Origin: Astragalus membranaceus
Lineage: Eukaryota; Streptophyta; Magnoliopsida; Fabales; Fabaceae
Assembly: GCA_039519185.1 (NCBI GenBank)
Contig: CM076847.1
Location: 79,025,100-79,089,099 of the forward strand
Direction: 5' to 3'
DNA: 64,000 nt
Shown piece by piece: positions 33,393-47,300 of this stretch. A program made the position numbers and the translations under genes. The notes beneath the pieces were generated by a model. It was given only the letters and a program-made list of their open reading frames with translations, did no database searches and had not been told where the DNA came from. Position 1 is the stretch's first letter; the number at the start of each line of letters is the position of its first letter.

Positions 33393-33754
33393 TGATACAA
33401 ACCAGAATAATGAATACTAAGAGTAACTTGGACAGAATGATAATGAAGAGGATTTAGAAGGGAAATGCAATTATATAGATTGAAATAGTACAGATTACAC
33501 AATAACTACCAAGAGCAGTTTGCTCCTCTCAGAAGTAACTACTTCTGGCCATGATTTCTAATAACTTCTTCCAACCTAACTTCCTAAGAGATACCAACCT
33601 ATTTATATCCAAATACAAATAACTAACTTTCAAACATAACTACTCACAATAACTACTCAATAATTATTATTTATTCTTTTTGTTTCTCCTTTCATAAACC
33701 CTCCAAATGACGGGTTTACCCTTTTGGTTCTTAACATCAACTTGTGCGCTATCA
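33393..33754 (-). repeat. 3' LTR of outer chromovirus
   Basis: This 362-bp LTR is on the downstream (coding minus) side. It is near-identical to 48315-48676. The C-terminal end of the polyprotein reads slightly into it (stop at 33667). Confidence 0.93.
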
Positions 33755-36018
33755 TTGCCCTCCCCATGAGAACAAGCCTTGTCCTCAAGGCTGAAAATAG
33801 AAAATTGCGCAGTCATGAAGTCCTTGTCTCCCCAGGTCGCTTCCTCAAGTGGTTTGTGACGCCAATGGATAAGAACTTGATGAATAGTCTCTCCTCTTCG
33901 ATCTATTGTCTGGTGGGCTAATGCAGCCTCTGGTTCCCATACAAAATCTTCAACAACCTCCAAACTAGCAGGGAGTACCGGGTGGACAGCAACATCACCC
34001 ACAGCCTTTTTTAGCAAGGAAACATGGAAAACAGGATGTATGCGAGATGTGGGAGGTAACTCCAACCTGTAAGCAACTGCACCAACACGCTCTAACACTT
34101 GAAACGGGCCAAAATAGCGAGGAGATAACTTAGGACAGATTCTGGCCGCCACAGATTGTTGCACACGAGGTCTCAATTTTAAGAAAACCCATTCACCAAC
34201 TTCAAAAGAGCGTTCCTTACGATGTTTATCTGCCTGCGTTTTCATTCTATCACGGGCACGGGTCAAATGACGCTTCAGTTGTCTTAGACATTCATCACGG
34301 TCAGCCAAATCTCTTTGCACTGCTTCGACCTTAACCTCACCAGGCAGATAACTAGTAAGCACCGGAGGAGGACGCCCATAGACCACCTCAAATGGGGTTG
34401 TTCCCGTGGAAGCATGGAAAGTCGTGTTATACCAGTATTCTGCCCAGGGAATCCACATGGCCCAAGTTTTGGGCTGATCAGCAATGAAACACCGAAGAAA
34501 AATATCCAAACAACGATTAACAACCTCTGTCTGACCATCCGTCTGAGGGTGATATGCGGTACTCATTTTCAAATGCGTACCTTGCTGTTTGAACAACTCC
34601 TGCCAAAAATTGCTTACAAATATAGGGTCTCTGTCACTAACAATTGATTCAGGAATGCCATGGAGTCGGACTACTTCCTTGGTGAACGTTTCAGCTACAG
34701 ACCTTGCTGAGTAGGGACGCTTAAGATGGATGAAGTGGCTGTATTTGGATAACCTATCAACCACCACAAAGATAGCTTCAAATCCCTTTGATTTGGGTAG
34801 GCCGGTAATGAAATCCATAGAAAGTTCTGCCCAAATTTGACTTGGCACTGGAAGTGGTTGGAGCAGACCACCAGGAGCTGAGGTAGCATACTTGTTGCAT
34901 TGACACACGGTACAATTTTGTACAAATTCCTGGATATCCTTCTTCATACCCCTCCAATAAAGATTAGCAGCCAAACAGCGGTAAGTACGGTAAAATCCAG
35001 AATGTCCCCATCCCCCTTGTGGAGTACTGTGAAACTCTTTGAGAATAGTAGGAATTAAGGCGGATGTTGCTGCCATGACCAATCTGCCCTTATACAAGAG
35101 AACCCCATTCCGAATTACAAACCCAGTTTTTGTTGTTTCTTTTTGCTGTAAAGATGAAATAATTACTTGTAGAGATGGATCTTGTTGCACTTCTACCCGG
35201 ACAGCCCTGTAATCTAACCATTCAGGATGATAAATCATAGTGTTCAATTCTAACCTGTCATCTGAGCCTCCTAAGGCAGCAGTGGTGTTGCTGGTTGTGA
35301 CCTCAAACTGGCGAGACAAAGCATCATCACCTTTGTTTTCCAGTCCCGGTTTGTAAACTATGTCAAACTGATAACCCAAAAGCTTAGCAACCCAATTCTG
35401 CTGGTCCATTGTCGTAACACGTTGTTGCATCAGTTGTTTAAGGCTCTTTTGATCGGTACAAACTGTGAACTTGCTCCCCAAAAGGTAAGGACGCCAGTGC
35501 TGAATTGCTAGGGCCACTGCCATTAACTCTTTCTCGTAGGCAGATTTGTTCAAGTTCCTGTTACTAAGACCCTTGCTAAAGAACGCAATAGGTTTCTTGT
35601 CTTGAATCAAGATCGCACCCAATCCATTACCGGACGCATCACTTTCAATGAAAAACTCCTTGGTGAAGTCTGGTAAGGCTAGAACTGGGGCTGATGTGAC
35701 CTTCTGCTTAAGTTGCTCAAAAGCTGCTTGCTCTTTTCCTCCCCACTTGAAGCCATCCTTCTTTGTCAAGTCTGTAAGAGGTCTTGCAATCTTACCATAA
35801 TCACGAATGAACTTCCTGTAGTAACCAGTAAGACCCAGAAATCCTCTAACTCCTTTAACATTCTTAGGTACTGACCATTCTAACACACTGCTGACCTTTG
35901 ATGGATCCATAGATACTCCTTTATAAGAAATAACATGACCCAAATACTCAACAGACAACTGCCCAAAGGAGCATTTCTTCTGATTGGCTACCAATTGATG
36001 TTCTACCAACGCGCTCAA
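33667..36018 (-). pseudogene. Chromovirus pol: RT C-terminus, RNase H, integrase, chromodomain
   Basis: This open stretch has 783 residues. RT thumb text (VEYLGHVISYKGVSMDPSKV) comes first. RNase H follows at about residue 120 (FFIESDASGNGLGAIL). The HHCC zinc motif of integrase is near 340-375 (HSGFYRTYRC ... CTVCQC). The integrase core is at about 400-510 with the expected D, D, E residues (SMDFITGLPKSKGF, SDRDPIF, YHPQTDGQTEVVNR). A C-terminal chromodomain-like segment (VLIHWRHKPLEEATW) is near 720. It is separated from the upstream RT ORF by one in-frame TAG (36019-36021), so the polyprotein is broken. Confidence 0.9.
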
Positions 36019-36021
36019 TAC

Positions 36022-36480
36022 CTAACTGACGTACTGAAGATGATCCCGCCAAGTGGTGCTATACACCAGAATATCATCAAGAAATACCAGGACATATTTT
36101 TTCAGCATAGGCATGAAGACTGTATTCATCAAAGCTTGAAAAGTAGAGGGAGAATTCATCAAACCAAATGGCATTACCAAGTATTCATAATGACCCTCAT
36201 GAGTACGAAAAGCCGTTTTATGAATATCTTCATGTCTCATGCGTACTTGGTGGTAACCAGACTTAAGATCAATTTTGGAAAAGTATCTCGCACCATGCAA
36301 CTCATCCAATAACTCATCAATTACAGGAATAGGGAATTTGTAAGGAATGGTTACCTTATTCAGAGCACGGTAGTCCACACACATCCTCCACGAACCGTCT
36401 TTCTTCTTTACTAAAATAACCGGACTGGAATAAGCACTCTGGCTTGGTCTAATCACTCCGGTCAGCAGCAACTCTTGCAC
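36022..36480 (-). pseudogene. Chromovirus reverse transcriptase, catalytic part
   Basis: It encodes QSAYSSPVILVKKKDGSWRM, then CVDYRALNKVTIPYKFPIP, then FSKIDLKSGYHQVRM and finally VLVFLDDILVYS, which carries the catalytic DD pair. It is in frame with both neighbours but bounded by single stops, TAA upstream (36478-36480) and TAG downstream. Without those stops the domain would be uninterrupted, so decay has been light. Confidence 0.9.
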
Positions 36481-37587
36481 TTATTTCTCAATTTCAGATT
36501 TGTGATGATGAGGATAACGGTAGGGGCGAACATTGATTGGTCCCTGACCTTCAACCAAGTGTATTGCATGTTCCTGCTGCCTCTCTGGTGGTAGGCCCTG
36601 TGGTTCTTTGAAAACTGACTCGAAGCTGTCCAACACAGACTGCATCTCAATTTGTTGATTCTTTGTCACTATAGCTTCTTGGGAAACACACCTTAACTGA
36701 GCAAAATGATTATCATCCACATATTGCTGCAATGGTGCACACTCTCTACTCCGTACACCCTGAATCTCAACCCACTCGCCCTGGTAATCAAAACACATGA
36801 TCTTTTGTAACCAGTCTATCCACGTAGCCCCTATTTGCGTTAACCAAGCCATTCCCAATACCAAGTCAATTCCATCCAAATCAAAGAGCATAGTATTGAT
36901 TACCCATGAAATGCCTTGGACCATAATTATCACATCATGACATTCTCCATGTGTCTTAGCAGTAAATCCATCTCCTAACTTGATGGGTCTAGGTGGTGCT
37001 TCAGTGATATGTAAACCCATAGCAAGCGCTAAACGCCTAGACATGAAATTTTGAGTTGCTCCGCTATCCACCAACATCATCACTGGAACTCCCCCTATTG
37101 TTCCTTGCAACTTAATTGAATTGAGTCTATTATTAGCGTTCTCCATCAACCCATTAAAACTCATGACATTGAGTTGAAGTTCTTCGTCACCTGTCTCTTC
37201 CACTTCTTCTTCCATGACCGTCACTTCACTCTCTTCCTCCGATTCGTCTTCCATCACCATTACACGAACACTGCTGCCTGGACATTGATGCCGAGGATGA
37301 AAAGGACCTCCGCATTTGAAACAAAGCCCTTTTTGACGTCGTTCAGAAATTTCCTGTGAAGAGAGGTTTCGCACGGTTCTGTCTCTGTCACGCAGCGTTG
37401 TTCCTGCTCTCTCCGTCGAAGATGTCACACGCTGCAGTTTCCCTGCTTGATTGCTTGTGTGACTCTCCTGTTGGCCCTTAACGTACACCCAATCGTGATT
37501 AATCGGTCTGAAATTTGTTGAAAAACGGTTACCAAATACGGTTCTGCCATGTGACCCGATTGGCGACCCGTTCTTCCTTCGTGACAC
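36481..37587 (-). pseudogene. Chromovirus gag zinc knuckle and aspartic protease
   Basis: A CCHC-type zinc knuckle (CFKCGGPFHPRHQC) precedes an acidic linker. The retropepsin active site MLVDSGATQNFMSRRLA follows. The protease end (DLVLGMAWLTQIG) leads into the start of RT (GPINVRPYRYPHHHKSEIEK). Upstream, the join to gag is interrupted by stops and probably a frame change between 37588 and 37620. Confidence 0.88.
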
Positions 37588-37618
37588 TCAGTCTCTGTTT
37601 CCATCTTCGGTTTCACAC

Positions 37619-38141
37619 TCAATGGCCCTGGTCACGTTCATCAATTTGGGTCGCGATACAGGCCCGAGTGCAATCAGACTTCACACTTTCCCCTTGATAC
37701 ATTCCTTCAAACCATGGACGAAATAACACGTATTGATCATTCGGGAGGCGAGGAATTTGCGAAATTAAGCGCTCAAATTCCTCAATATAGTCTTCGACAG
37801 TTCCCACTTGTTTGAGGGAAGATAACTGTTCGAAAATATTTCCATCACTAACTCCTCCGTAACGCTCCAGTAGCGCTTCCTTCAAATTCTCCCAAGTGAG
37901 TTATGCATTCTCCTCTAACAAACCTTTGAAGAAACGAATTGTTGCGCCATCCATACACAATTGCGCCAAATTAACTTTGATTTCCGGGCGAGTATTTTGA
38001 ACATGGAAATACACTTCAGCCCTTGCAATCCATCCAGCGGGATCATCTCCATTGAACATGGGCAATTCCACTTTTTTTTACAGATAGACGAAATTCATCC
38101 AATGCATCACCATGCAATTCAAAATTTTTTTGTTTGGTGCC
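37619..38141 (-). pseudogene. Chromovirus gag, C-terminal part
   Basis: The region encodes WENLKEALLERYGG, then IFEQLSSLKQVGTVEDYIEE and FERLISQIPRLP. This is the conserved retrotransposon gag segment that precedes the zinc knuckle. An in-frame stop lies near 37900. The sequence is cut at 38141 by the inner gypsy element; the gag N-terminus resumes at 48112. Confidence 0.82.
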
Positions 38142-39034
38142 TGTAACACCCCGGTATTTTCATTTAGTAAAAATACCCAAGTGTACCATCCCTAGAACAT
38201 CAGAGATATATTTCCTGCTTAGACACTGAATATCACAATAAATTTTCGCTGAATATAAACCAAACAGTCTTATTCACAAACAAGACGATACGGTTCTCAG
38301 ACCATAAACCACCAGCAACTATAGTATTCAGTATCATACAAGAAAGCGGAAGAAAGATATAACACTAAAGACATAGTGTCGTAGTACATAGACAACAAAA
38401 GGAAATATAAACTTAAGCATAAAGCTAAGTCATCAGCAACCATCCGAGCTCAACCTACTCGTGCCTCTGCGGTCTCCACTTTCCCTATTTCTCTGTAAAA
38501 CAACAACATATAAACAATGAGATACAATCTCAGTGAGTTCTACTGAGACCCCTACTAACACTCTCGGTTCAATTATGAGTTCCTTTTAACTTAACACGGC
38601 ACCGACTGCATTACTGCTACAAACCCAGTGAACCGCATTATTTAACTTTTAACAGATCACCGACTGCGTTACCGCTACATACCCGGTGAACCTGTTAATC
38701 GCACAACAAACAAAGTACGGCACCGACTGCAATCCACTGCTATATTCCCGGTGTATCGCACAACTTTTAACATAATATCGACTGCAATCCACTGCTATAT
38801 TCCCGGTGAACCCCCTTACCAATAGCATTTTTCCTAATGGCACGGAGTCTAGGGTAAGGGATCATGACTGCCCCTCCTAGTATGTTAACATGGGTCGTCA
38901 CCCAACTCGATATATGTTAAATATATCTACACTTGATGACCTGTTAGTTCACCTATACTCAATGAACATTTAGTCCATCTACATTTGACCGTTAATCGAA
39001 CATAATACCCGCATTGGGCCGTTTCTTATAGTCG

Positions 39035-39079
<45 letters not shown>

Positions 39080-40422
39080 TGCATCGTAAACCGGTTTAGA
39101 CAAATAAATAATAATCATCCTGCGTCAGTTATACCATACCACGTAGGACTCATAGTCCGCTTTATTATTAATAAAACATATCCGCACACGTGTACTATTA
39201 TTCGGTTTTTCGAAACAATTTCAACTTCAAAAACAGTTCATTTTACCTTTTTAAATTATATATTCAGTTAGGCCTCTGAATAAGCTTTCAAACGCATTTT
39301 AGAACACCTCAATCGGGTTCCCGGATCAAAAGTTATCGGGAAAACAAAATCAGTGTACAGTTGCTGAAAAACTGCAAAGCGTCGCGACGCGAACGGCTTC
39401 CGTCGCGACGCGAAAAACATTAGAAATATTTCGTTGCAAACTTTTAAGGAGGGTCGCGACGCGATGGATGCGTCTCGCGATGCGATGGATGCTGAGAAAT
39501 TGCAGATTTTGCGGTTTCTCGCAAAATCCGCTATTCCGCTCAATTCCGATTCTTGTTCCGATTGAAAACAGTTCAAACAACCGGAAAAACAGATTCAATC
39601 AATATCACACAATCAATCAAATCAATCAAAAACTCAATCTAAACAAATTTTATCAAGATACGACATATTTCCAAATAACGGTTTTTGAGTCAAAATCTTT
39701 CGAAACCAATCAACACAAAAATCATTTGCGAAGCGAAACAATCCTAAATGTGAGTAAAACTCACCGATTGTGATGAAAATCACAAATAGCCGAGACTTTC
39801 CGCGAAATTTCTTTTCCGTTATAACCACACGAACGCTCCCCGAATCAACTCCACGTTCCGGCGACATCCGTATCCGCTCCCAAAGCTTTCCACTCGATCA
39901 CGAGACATCTTTTTGACCGAAATACCAAATTCCTCGAAATCCCGCCATTCGAACCCTAATCACCAACCAACTTCCAATTCGCGAAATTGAACTTTGTTCC
40001 GCACTCAATACGCTTCGGGTTCGTTCCTAATCATCCTTGAATCACCAAACACTATTCATCATCTTCAACCTTCAATCACTATTCACACATAAACTCCAAC
40101 ATTGAACCCTAACCTCTTGATTCTTCAAAAACCCCAAATCGGACTTCAATATTCGCATAATCCACCTTGAGCTCGCTCCTAAACGCCATCCTAAACTTTC
40201 CTTTGAGCTTGAACCACAAAAACCTCCATTTTTCTCTTAAAATCGAAAATGGTGAATTGAGGGAGAGTGGATCATATGTTGTGATGTTTGTATCAAATTG
40301 AAGAGGAAGAAACGGTGGTCATTTTTCGTATTGGAGGGAAGACGTTTTGAAGAACCTTGGTGCTCCATTTTTCCTCTTCTTCCATCAAATCCATTCTCTT
40401 CTCTTTTCTTCTTTTCTTTCTT

Positions 40423-40494
<72 letters not shown>

Positions 40495-40757
40495 GTATGC
40501 TTCCTTTCTTTCTTTTCTTTCTTTTCTTTTAATTCTTTCTTTCTTTATATATTAAGTGGTAATGTGGTCAAATGACCACATTGCCTTTAATCTCTAATTT
40601 TGTTTCCAAATCGTCATTGCCCCGAATTAACCGGTTAACGATCCTATGACAACCAATAATTAATTTTAGCACTCAATAAATTTACCAGTCAAGTACTAAA
40701 ATAATTCAATTGGGTTAACATCCAAATAATTCTATTAATTATTTTGGGGATGTTACA
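38142..40757 (-). repeat. 3' LTR of inner gypsy element
   Basis: This LTR is 2616 bp long. It contains a (TA)n tract (39040-39076), CG-rich CGTCGCGACGCG repeats (39380-39470) and a long (CT)n tract (40430-40492), which creates spurious serine/leucine open frames. It contains no insertion, unlike its partner LTR. Confidence 0.92.
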
Positions 40758-41939
40758 TTCACCCCAACTTGAAAGAATTTTGTCCTCAAAATTTCGTCAA
40801 GTCCTTTATTTGACTAACCGAGAATCGACATTCTCAGAAAGGTCTAAATTTGCTGGAAAACAATCTTGGATTAACGAAATGAGTGTAGAAAATGTTCCCA
40901 AGTTGGCACGCCAATCTTTAAGTATGTTCTACTACTACCCTAGAATGCTCTAAGGTTATAGTCTGAACTCTCTTGTTACGAATCAACATGAGAAACTCAT
41001 CATTCGCCTCCATAGGCTTGATACTACGTTTGAAAACACTTCCGTAACTTTATTCCAATTATCCTCGTTTACACAACTTTGATTAATCTAAATCAAAGGG
41101 TTTAATATGAGGCACTTGATAGAAATACAGGTTGAAAATGAGGTCCACATATTGGTACTCCTCGGTAGAGGTACGAACAAACATGATTTTCCTGAAGGGA
41201 GTAAACACATTCTCAACAATTTTCTAAAAATCCTTATCAGTTCTCATACACCTTGAAAAATGTGACGAAAAGTCACGGCGAAATTCCTTGACTCGCTTCC
41301 AAGTTTTCGAGGTAAAGCTTTTTCAAAAAGATGGAATGAGGGTTTTAAAAACTTTGGCCTTACACGTATAAATAAGCCGTGAGGACATCAAATAAATTTG
41401 GAAACAATCAAATCACCTCAAAGTTGTTTTCAAACAACTATTAAACTTAACCCAGAGTTTCTTTTTTCTCTATTGCAACTTTCCTCACTATATCTTTACC
41501 AACGACGCACCCAATTCCTTTTCGAATTGGCCAATAGCGTTGAGAGTTTCCCTTCAACCTAATTACGCCTCCAATGATTTTCCTCTATCAGATTTTATTA
41601 GCCTCTTGATTCGTTCCAAAAATTTAACTTTAGCATGCGGGTTTTCACAAAATGACTTTCAAAACTACCATGCCACACGCCTATCTTCACTTCGAAAATT
41701 TCAGTCACTTGCAAGCATATCCATCAATTAATCCTTTGATGGATACCCACAATCGTGAAAAACAGTCAGTAGTCACCTCACTTTCACATTTGTATTCACG
41801 TTTGACTTGTCAAACGGAATCACATAATACTATCTGATTGTTAACCTTCGCAAGCGAAAGGTTAACACCAAAACCTTGCCACTATAGTGGAAACTTATGT
41901 ATGCACCCCGCCTTAGAGCTAAAAGACTCTAACGATTCC

Positions 41940-42613
41940 ATTTCATGCATCATTAACTCTGCCGTGTGAATAGATTTCCTACTCAGCGCATCAGCTACAA
42001 CATTGGCCTTCCCTGGATGATACTTCAACTCGAAGTCATAATCCTTCAGAAATTCTACCCATCTCCTTTGCCTGTTATTCAGTTCTTTCTGATCAAACAG
42101 ATACCTTAAGCTTTTGTGATCACTAAAGACTTCAAAACGAGACCCATACAGGTAATGTCTCCAAATCTTTAGTGCTTACACAATAGCAGCCAACTCCAAA
42201 TCATGAGTCGGATAATTCACCTCATGAGACTTTAATTGCCTAGATGCATAAGCTACCACTTGTTGATTCTGCATGAGAACACATCCTAAACTCTTCCCAG
42301 AAGCATCGCTGTAAATTTGGAATTCCAATGACGGATCCGGAAGAATCAGGATCGGAGCAGAAGTCAACTGATTTTTCAATTCTTGAAAACATTCTTCACA
42401 ATCGGCATACCACGTAAACGACTGACCCCTACGAGTCAACCGATTAAGTGGAAGAACTAACTGTGAGAGCCCTTGAACAAATCTCCTATAGTAACCGACT
42501 AGACCTAAGAAACTTCTGATCTCTGTGACTGATGATGGTTGCTCCCAGTTTAACATAGCTTCCACTTTACTGGGATCCACAGTAACTCCCGATTGGGAAC
42601 TCACATGTCCCAA
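41940..42613 (-). pseudogene. Inner gypsy RT C-terminus and RNase H
   Basis: The main open part (42176-42613) encodes GYYRRFVQGLSQLVLPLNRL and FQIYSDASGKSLGCVLMQNQ. After an in-frame stop at about 42173, the frame goes on with KSLRYLFDQKELNNRQRRW and NVVADALSRKS. This is the RT connection and RNase H of a Ty3/gypsy polyprotein. A frame change at about 42614-42640 separates it from the RT. Confidence 0.87.
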
Positions 42614-42618
42614 AAATT

Positions 42619-43455
42619 TTACCCCAGGTATCCAGGATCACACTTTGAAGGTTTCGCGTACAACTTCTTTTCTCGGAGTACATTCAGAACAATGCGGAGA
42701 TGTTGAACATGCTCCTCAATGGTCTTCGAGTACACCACGACATCATCAATGAAAACAACTACAAATTGATCCAGGTACGTGTGGAAAACTCGGTTCATGT
42801 AGTCCATGCATACCACCGGAGCATTAGTCAAACCGAAGGGCATCACTACGAACTCGTAATGTCCATACCTAGTACGGAAAGCTGTCTTCGGCATATCTAA
42901 GGCTCTAACCATTAATTGATGATAACCCGACCTCAGATCAATTTTTGAAAACACCACGGCACCTCGAAGTTGATCCAACAATTCGTGTATCCTTGGCAAA
43001 TGATATTTGTTCTTGATCGTCACTTTGTTGAGTTGTCGGTAGTCAATACACAATCTCATACTTCCATCTTTCTTCTTGACAAGTAACACCGGAGCACCCC
43101 AAGGAGAAGTGCTCGGTCGGATGAACCTCTTAAAGATCAACTCTTCAAGTCGAGACATTCTATAAGGAGCAATAGATATTGATCCTGTGCCAGGAACCAA
43201 CTCTATTGAAAACTCTGCCTCTCGGTCAGGAGGTACAGAAGAAACTTCATCCGGAAAAACATCCAGAAGGTCATTCACAACTTGAACGTTTGCCAAATCT
43301 AAATTAGTTTCAGTGGATACAGACAACATAATAATTATAAGCTTCCGCACCTTGGAATAGTGTGTGACTTGCTGAGGTGGAAGAGATAACTGCTTCAGAA
43401 TTTGTCCTTGACAATCCAACTGATTCAGAAGCGAAGCTGATAGTTCGATCGGCAC
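42619..43455 (-). pseudogene. Inner gypsy reverse transcriptase
   Basis: The frame encodes VFPDEVSSVPPDREAEFSIE, then SPWGAPVLLVKKKDGSMRLC, then FSKIDLRSGYHQ, then VVVFIDDVVVYSKTIEEH with the catalytic DD pair. Compared with relatives, a short segment between YRMS and the RT start looks deleted. The Tekay/Del-type assignment rests on these motifs plus the long LTRs and methionine-tRNA primer site. Confidence 0.87.
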
Positions 43456-44220
43456 AGTTGTTTGTTACATGATTTGCAGCCATCCAATCCATACCCAAAA
43501 CGATGCCCATACTTCTCATAGGCAAGCAAATAAATTTTACAACAAAATTTCTGTCCCCTATGACAAGTGGACAATTTGACACTAAGATTAGGTCTGGACA
43601 CGACCCTCAGTAAATTGTCAGTAGTTGTAACTGTCTAAGCATCTAGAGTGTTGACTCGTCCTTGCCTTAGAGCTGCTTGTAACTCCTTGGAACTCTTCCT
43701 TGCAGGGAACTTATTTGTATAGTGATCCTCTTCATTACAATAATAGCACTGATTGATCTGTGCTGACGATCACCCTGGTGATGTCTTCCACAGTTAGAAC
43801 ATCTTCTGACCTTTGAAGAATCGAGGAATTGCACCTGCTTCTCCTTTGATGAAATTATCTTTGGACTTTGCATTCCGAGTTGGTAATTCAACTACCTTCT
43901 TTCCTTTCCAGTACTCTCCTTGAGATCATCCTCGGCGACATAGGCTGGTTGCTCTAAGGCAGCATAATTGGTGAGCGTATAAGAACTGAAACCCTGAGTC
44001 ATATAGGCACGAAGGCCCCTCTTATACATCTGCATATTCCATTCCTGATTCGGAGCATACTTTACCACTTGGTAAAACTAAGACAACTTCTCAAACTTAA
44101 TGATGAATTCTTCCACTGTCATGTCACCTTTCCTGAGGATGCACCGGTTGGAGATTCCGGTCTTGGTTGAGGATTGCGTCTTGATCATCCTGCCATAATT
44201 CTGCTTATGATGCACTAAGT
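43456..44220 (-). pseudogene. Inner gypsy protease and gag remains
   Basis: Protease C-terminal text (ICLPMRSMGIVLGMDWMAAN) lies at 43455-43582. Upstream are remains of two zinc-knuckle-like motifs in different frames (CSNCGRHHQGD, and CYYCNEEDHYTNKF near 43740). Further gag-like text follows (YKRGLRAYMTQGF, near 44010). Several frameshifts separate the pieces. Confidence 0.65.
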
Positions 44221-44339
44221 ATTAAGTTGATCAGGCTCAATGTCTCTTAGCATCACAAGTATAATTACAACAAGGACTAACAAGGAATCGACTCAACCCT
44301 AAGCTAAGTCCGACTAGGTCGAACTGCTCTGATACCAAC

Positions 44340-47300
44340 TGTAACACCCCGGTATTTTCATTTAGTAAAAATTCCCAAGTGTACCATCCCTAGAACATCA
44401 GAGATATATTTTCTGCTTAGACACTGAATATCACTATAAATTTTCGCTGAATATAAACCAAACAGTCTTATTCACAAACAAGATGATACGGCTCTCAGAC
44501 CATAAACCATCAGCAACTATAGTATTCAGTATCATACAAGAAAGCGGAAGAAAGATATAACACTAAAGACATAGTGTCGTAGTACATAGACAACAAAAGG
44601 AAATATAAACTTAAGCATAAAGCTAAGTCATCAACAACCATTCGAGCTCAACCTACTCGTGCCTCTGCGGTCTCCACTTTCCCTGTTTCTCTGTAAAACA
44701 AAAACATATAAACAATGAGATACAATCTCAGTGAGTTCTACCGAGACCCCTACTAACACTCTCGGTTCAATTATGAGTTCCTTTTAACTTAACACGGCAC
44801 CGACTGCATTACTGCGACAAACCCGGTGAATCGCATTATTTAACTTTTAACAGATCACCGACTGCGTTACCGCTACATACCCGGTGAACCTGTTAATCGC
44901 ACAACAAAAAAAGTACGGCACCGACTGCAATCCACTGCTATATTCCCAGTGTATCGCACAACAACTTTTAACATAACACCGACTGAAATCCACTGCTATA
45001 TTCCCGGTGAACCCCCTTACCAATAGCATTTTTCCTAATGGCACGGAGTCTAGGGTAAGGGATCATGGCTGCCCCGCCTAGTATGTTAACATGGGTCGTC
45101 ACCCAACTCGATATATGTTAAATATATCTACACTCGATGACCTGTTAGTTCACCTATACTCAATGAACATTTAGTCCATCTACATTTGACCGTTAATCGA
45201 ACATAATACCCGCATTGGGTCGTTTCCTATAGTAGATAATATATATATATATATATCGTGCATCGTAGACCGGTTTAGACGAATAAATAATAATCATCCC
45301 GCGTCAGTTATACCATATCACGTAGGACTCATAGTCCGCTTTATTATTAATAAATATATCCGCACACGTGTACTATTATTCGGTTTTTCAAAACAATTTC
45401 AACTTCAAAAGCAGTTCATTTTACCTTTTTAAATTGTATATTCAGTTAGGCCTCTGAATAAGCTTTCAAACGCATCTTAGAACACCTCAATCGGGTTCCC
45501 GGATCAAAAGTTATCGCGAAAACAAAATCAGTGTACAGTTGCTGAAAAACTGCAAAGCGTCGTGATGCGAACTGCTTCCGTCGCGACGCGAAAAACATCA
45601 GAAACATTTCGTTGCAAACTTTTAAGGAGGGTCGCGACGCGATGGATGCTGAGAAATTGCAGATTTTGCGGTTTCTCGCGAAATCCGCTATTCCGCTCAA
45701 TTCCGATTCTTGTTCCGATTGAAAACAGTCCGAACAACCGAAAAAACAGATTCAATCAATATCACACAATCAATCAAATCAATCAAAAACTCAATCTAAA
45801 CGAATTTTATCAAAATACGACATATTTCCAAATAACAGTTTTTGAGTCAAAATCTTTCGAAACCAATCAACACAAAATTCATTTTCAAAATGAAACAATC
45901 CTAAACGTGAGTAAAACTCACCGATTGTGATGAAAATCACAAATAGCCGAGACTTTCCGCGAAATTTCTTTTCCGTCATAACCACACGAACGCTCCCCGA
46001 ATCAACTCCACGTTCCGGCGACATCCGTATCCGCTCCCAAAGCTTTCCACTCGATCACGAGACATCTTTTTGACCGAAATACCGAATTTCTCGAAATCCC
46101 GCCATTCGAACCCTAATCACCAACCAACTTCCAATTCGCGAAATTGAACTTCGTTCTGCACTCAATATGCTTCGGGTTCGTTCCTAATCATCATTGAATC
46201 ACCAAACACTATTCATCATCTTCAACCTAGGCATGGCAATGGGGCGGGGCGGGGACGGGTTTAACATTCCCCATCCCCATCCCCGATTCCCATATTCATC
46301 CCCGTTCCCCGTCCCAAACCCAACGGGGATGAAGAATTGATCCCCATCCCCGTACCTAACGGGTTCGGGGATCCCCGCCCCAACCCCGTCCCCGCAGTGG
46401 AATTCACTTTTTAAAATTTAGAAGTAGTTTTTACCTGTCCCAAACCCAAACCCGAACCCGCCCCCAAACCCAAAACTTATCCCACACCCAAACCCACCCC
46501 AAACCTGAAATTTAACACAACATAAAAATCAAGATCGAAATCAATAACAACAATTGACATCCTAAATTGCATTTGAACATTACCTGTCTCAAATGCAAAA
46601 TCTGCAAAATTTTCCTTTGACAATATAGAAATTCCATTAACAATAATTACAATAACAAGAAAGAACCCAGAGAGGGTATAGTAGTGTAATATAAGATAAA
46701 CGTAAAACTCACCCTTAAGCTCGGCCTCACGCTTCAACCTAATCAACTCCTTTTCCTGAACACAACACCGAATAAAATAAAATAAGATTCGTTAGTGCTT
46801 TATCAATTCGTTTCAATTTAAGTTTGAATTTCAATAAAATAAAATAAATGGAAATCCGTTCGTGCTTTACCTGGGAAAGAGAGGAACAGTGAGATCGAGA
46901 GAAACAGTGAGAAACGAAAACTACAGCAACTGTATAGAGAAACGAAAATGAGAGAAATAGTGAGATCGAGAGGGAAAGATAGGTAGAGCGAAGGAGAATA
47001 GAGAAATGAAAATGAGGGAAAGAGGGGTAGAGCGAGAGAGAAGAGAGAAACGAAAATGAGGGAGAGAGAGTTCTTACCTGAGAAGACAAATTGATCGATG
47101 GAGAAGAAGACACAAATTGATCGATGGAGTTGGAGAAGACGACACAAATTGATCGATGGAGTTGGAGAAGAAGACACAGAGGCGCTGGAACTTCATTCTC
47201 AGTGTGAGTCGTGAGGGAGTGAGGCGCTGTTTAGGGTTTTTTTTGAGGGCTTCTAATTTAAGAAGGGTATTAATGTAACTTCCTACATTCGGGGCGGGTT

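Noticed and set aside
40298..40575. Serine/leucine-rich small protein
   Set aside because: It is translation of a (CT)n microsatellite inside an LTR, and the partner LTR has a much shorter tract.
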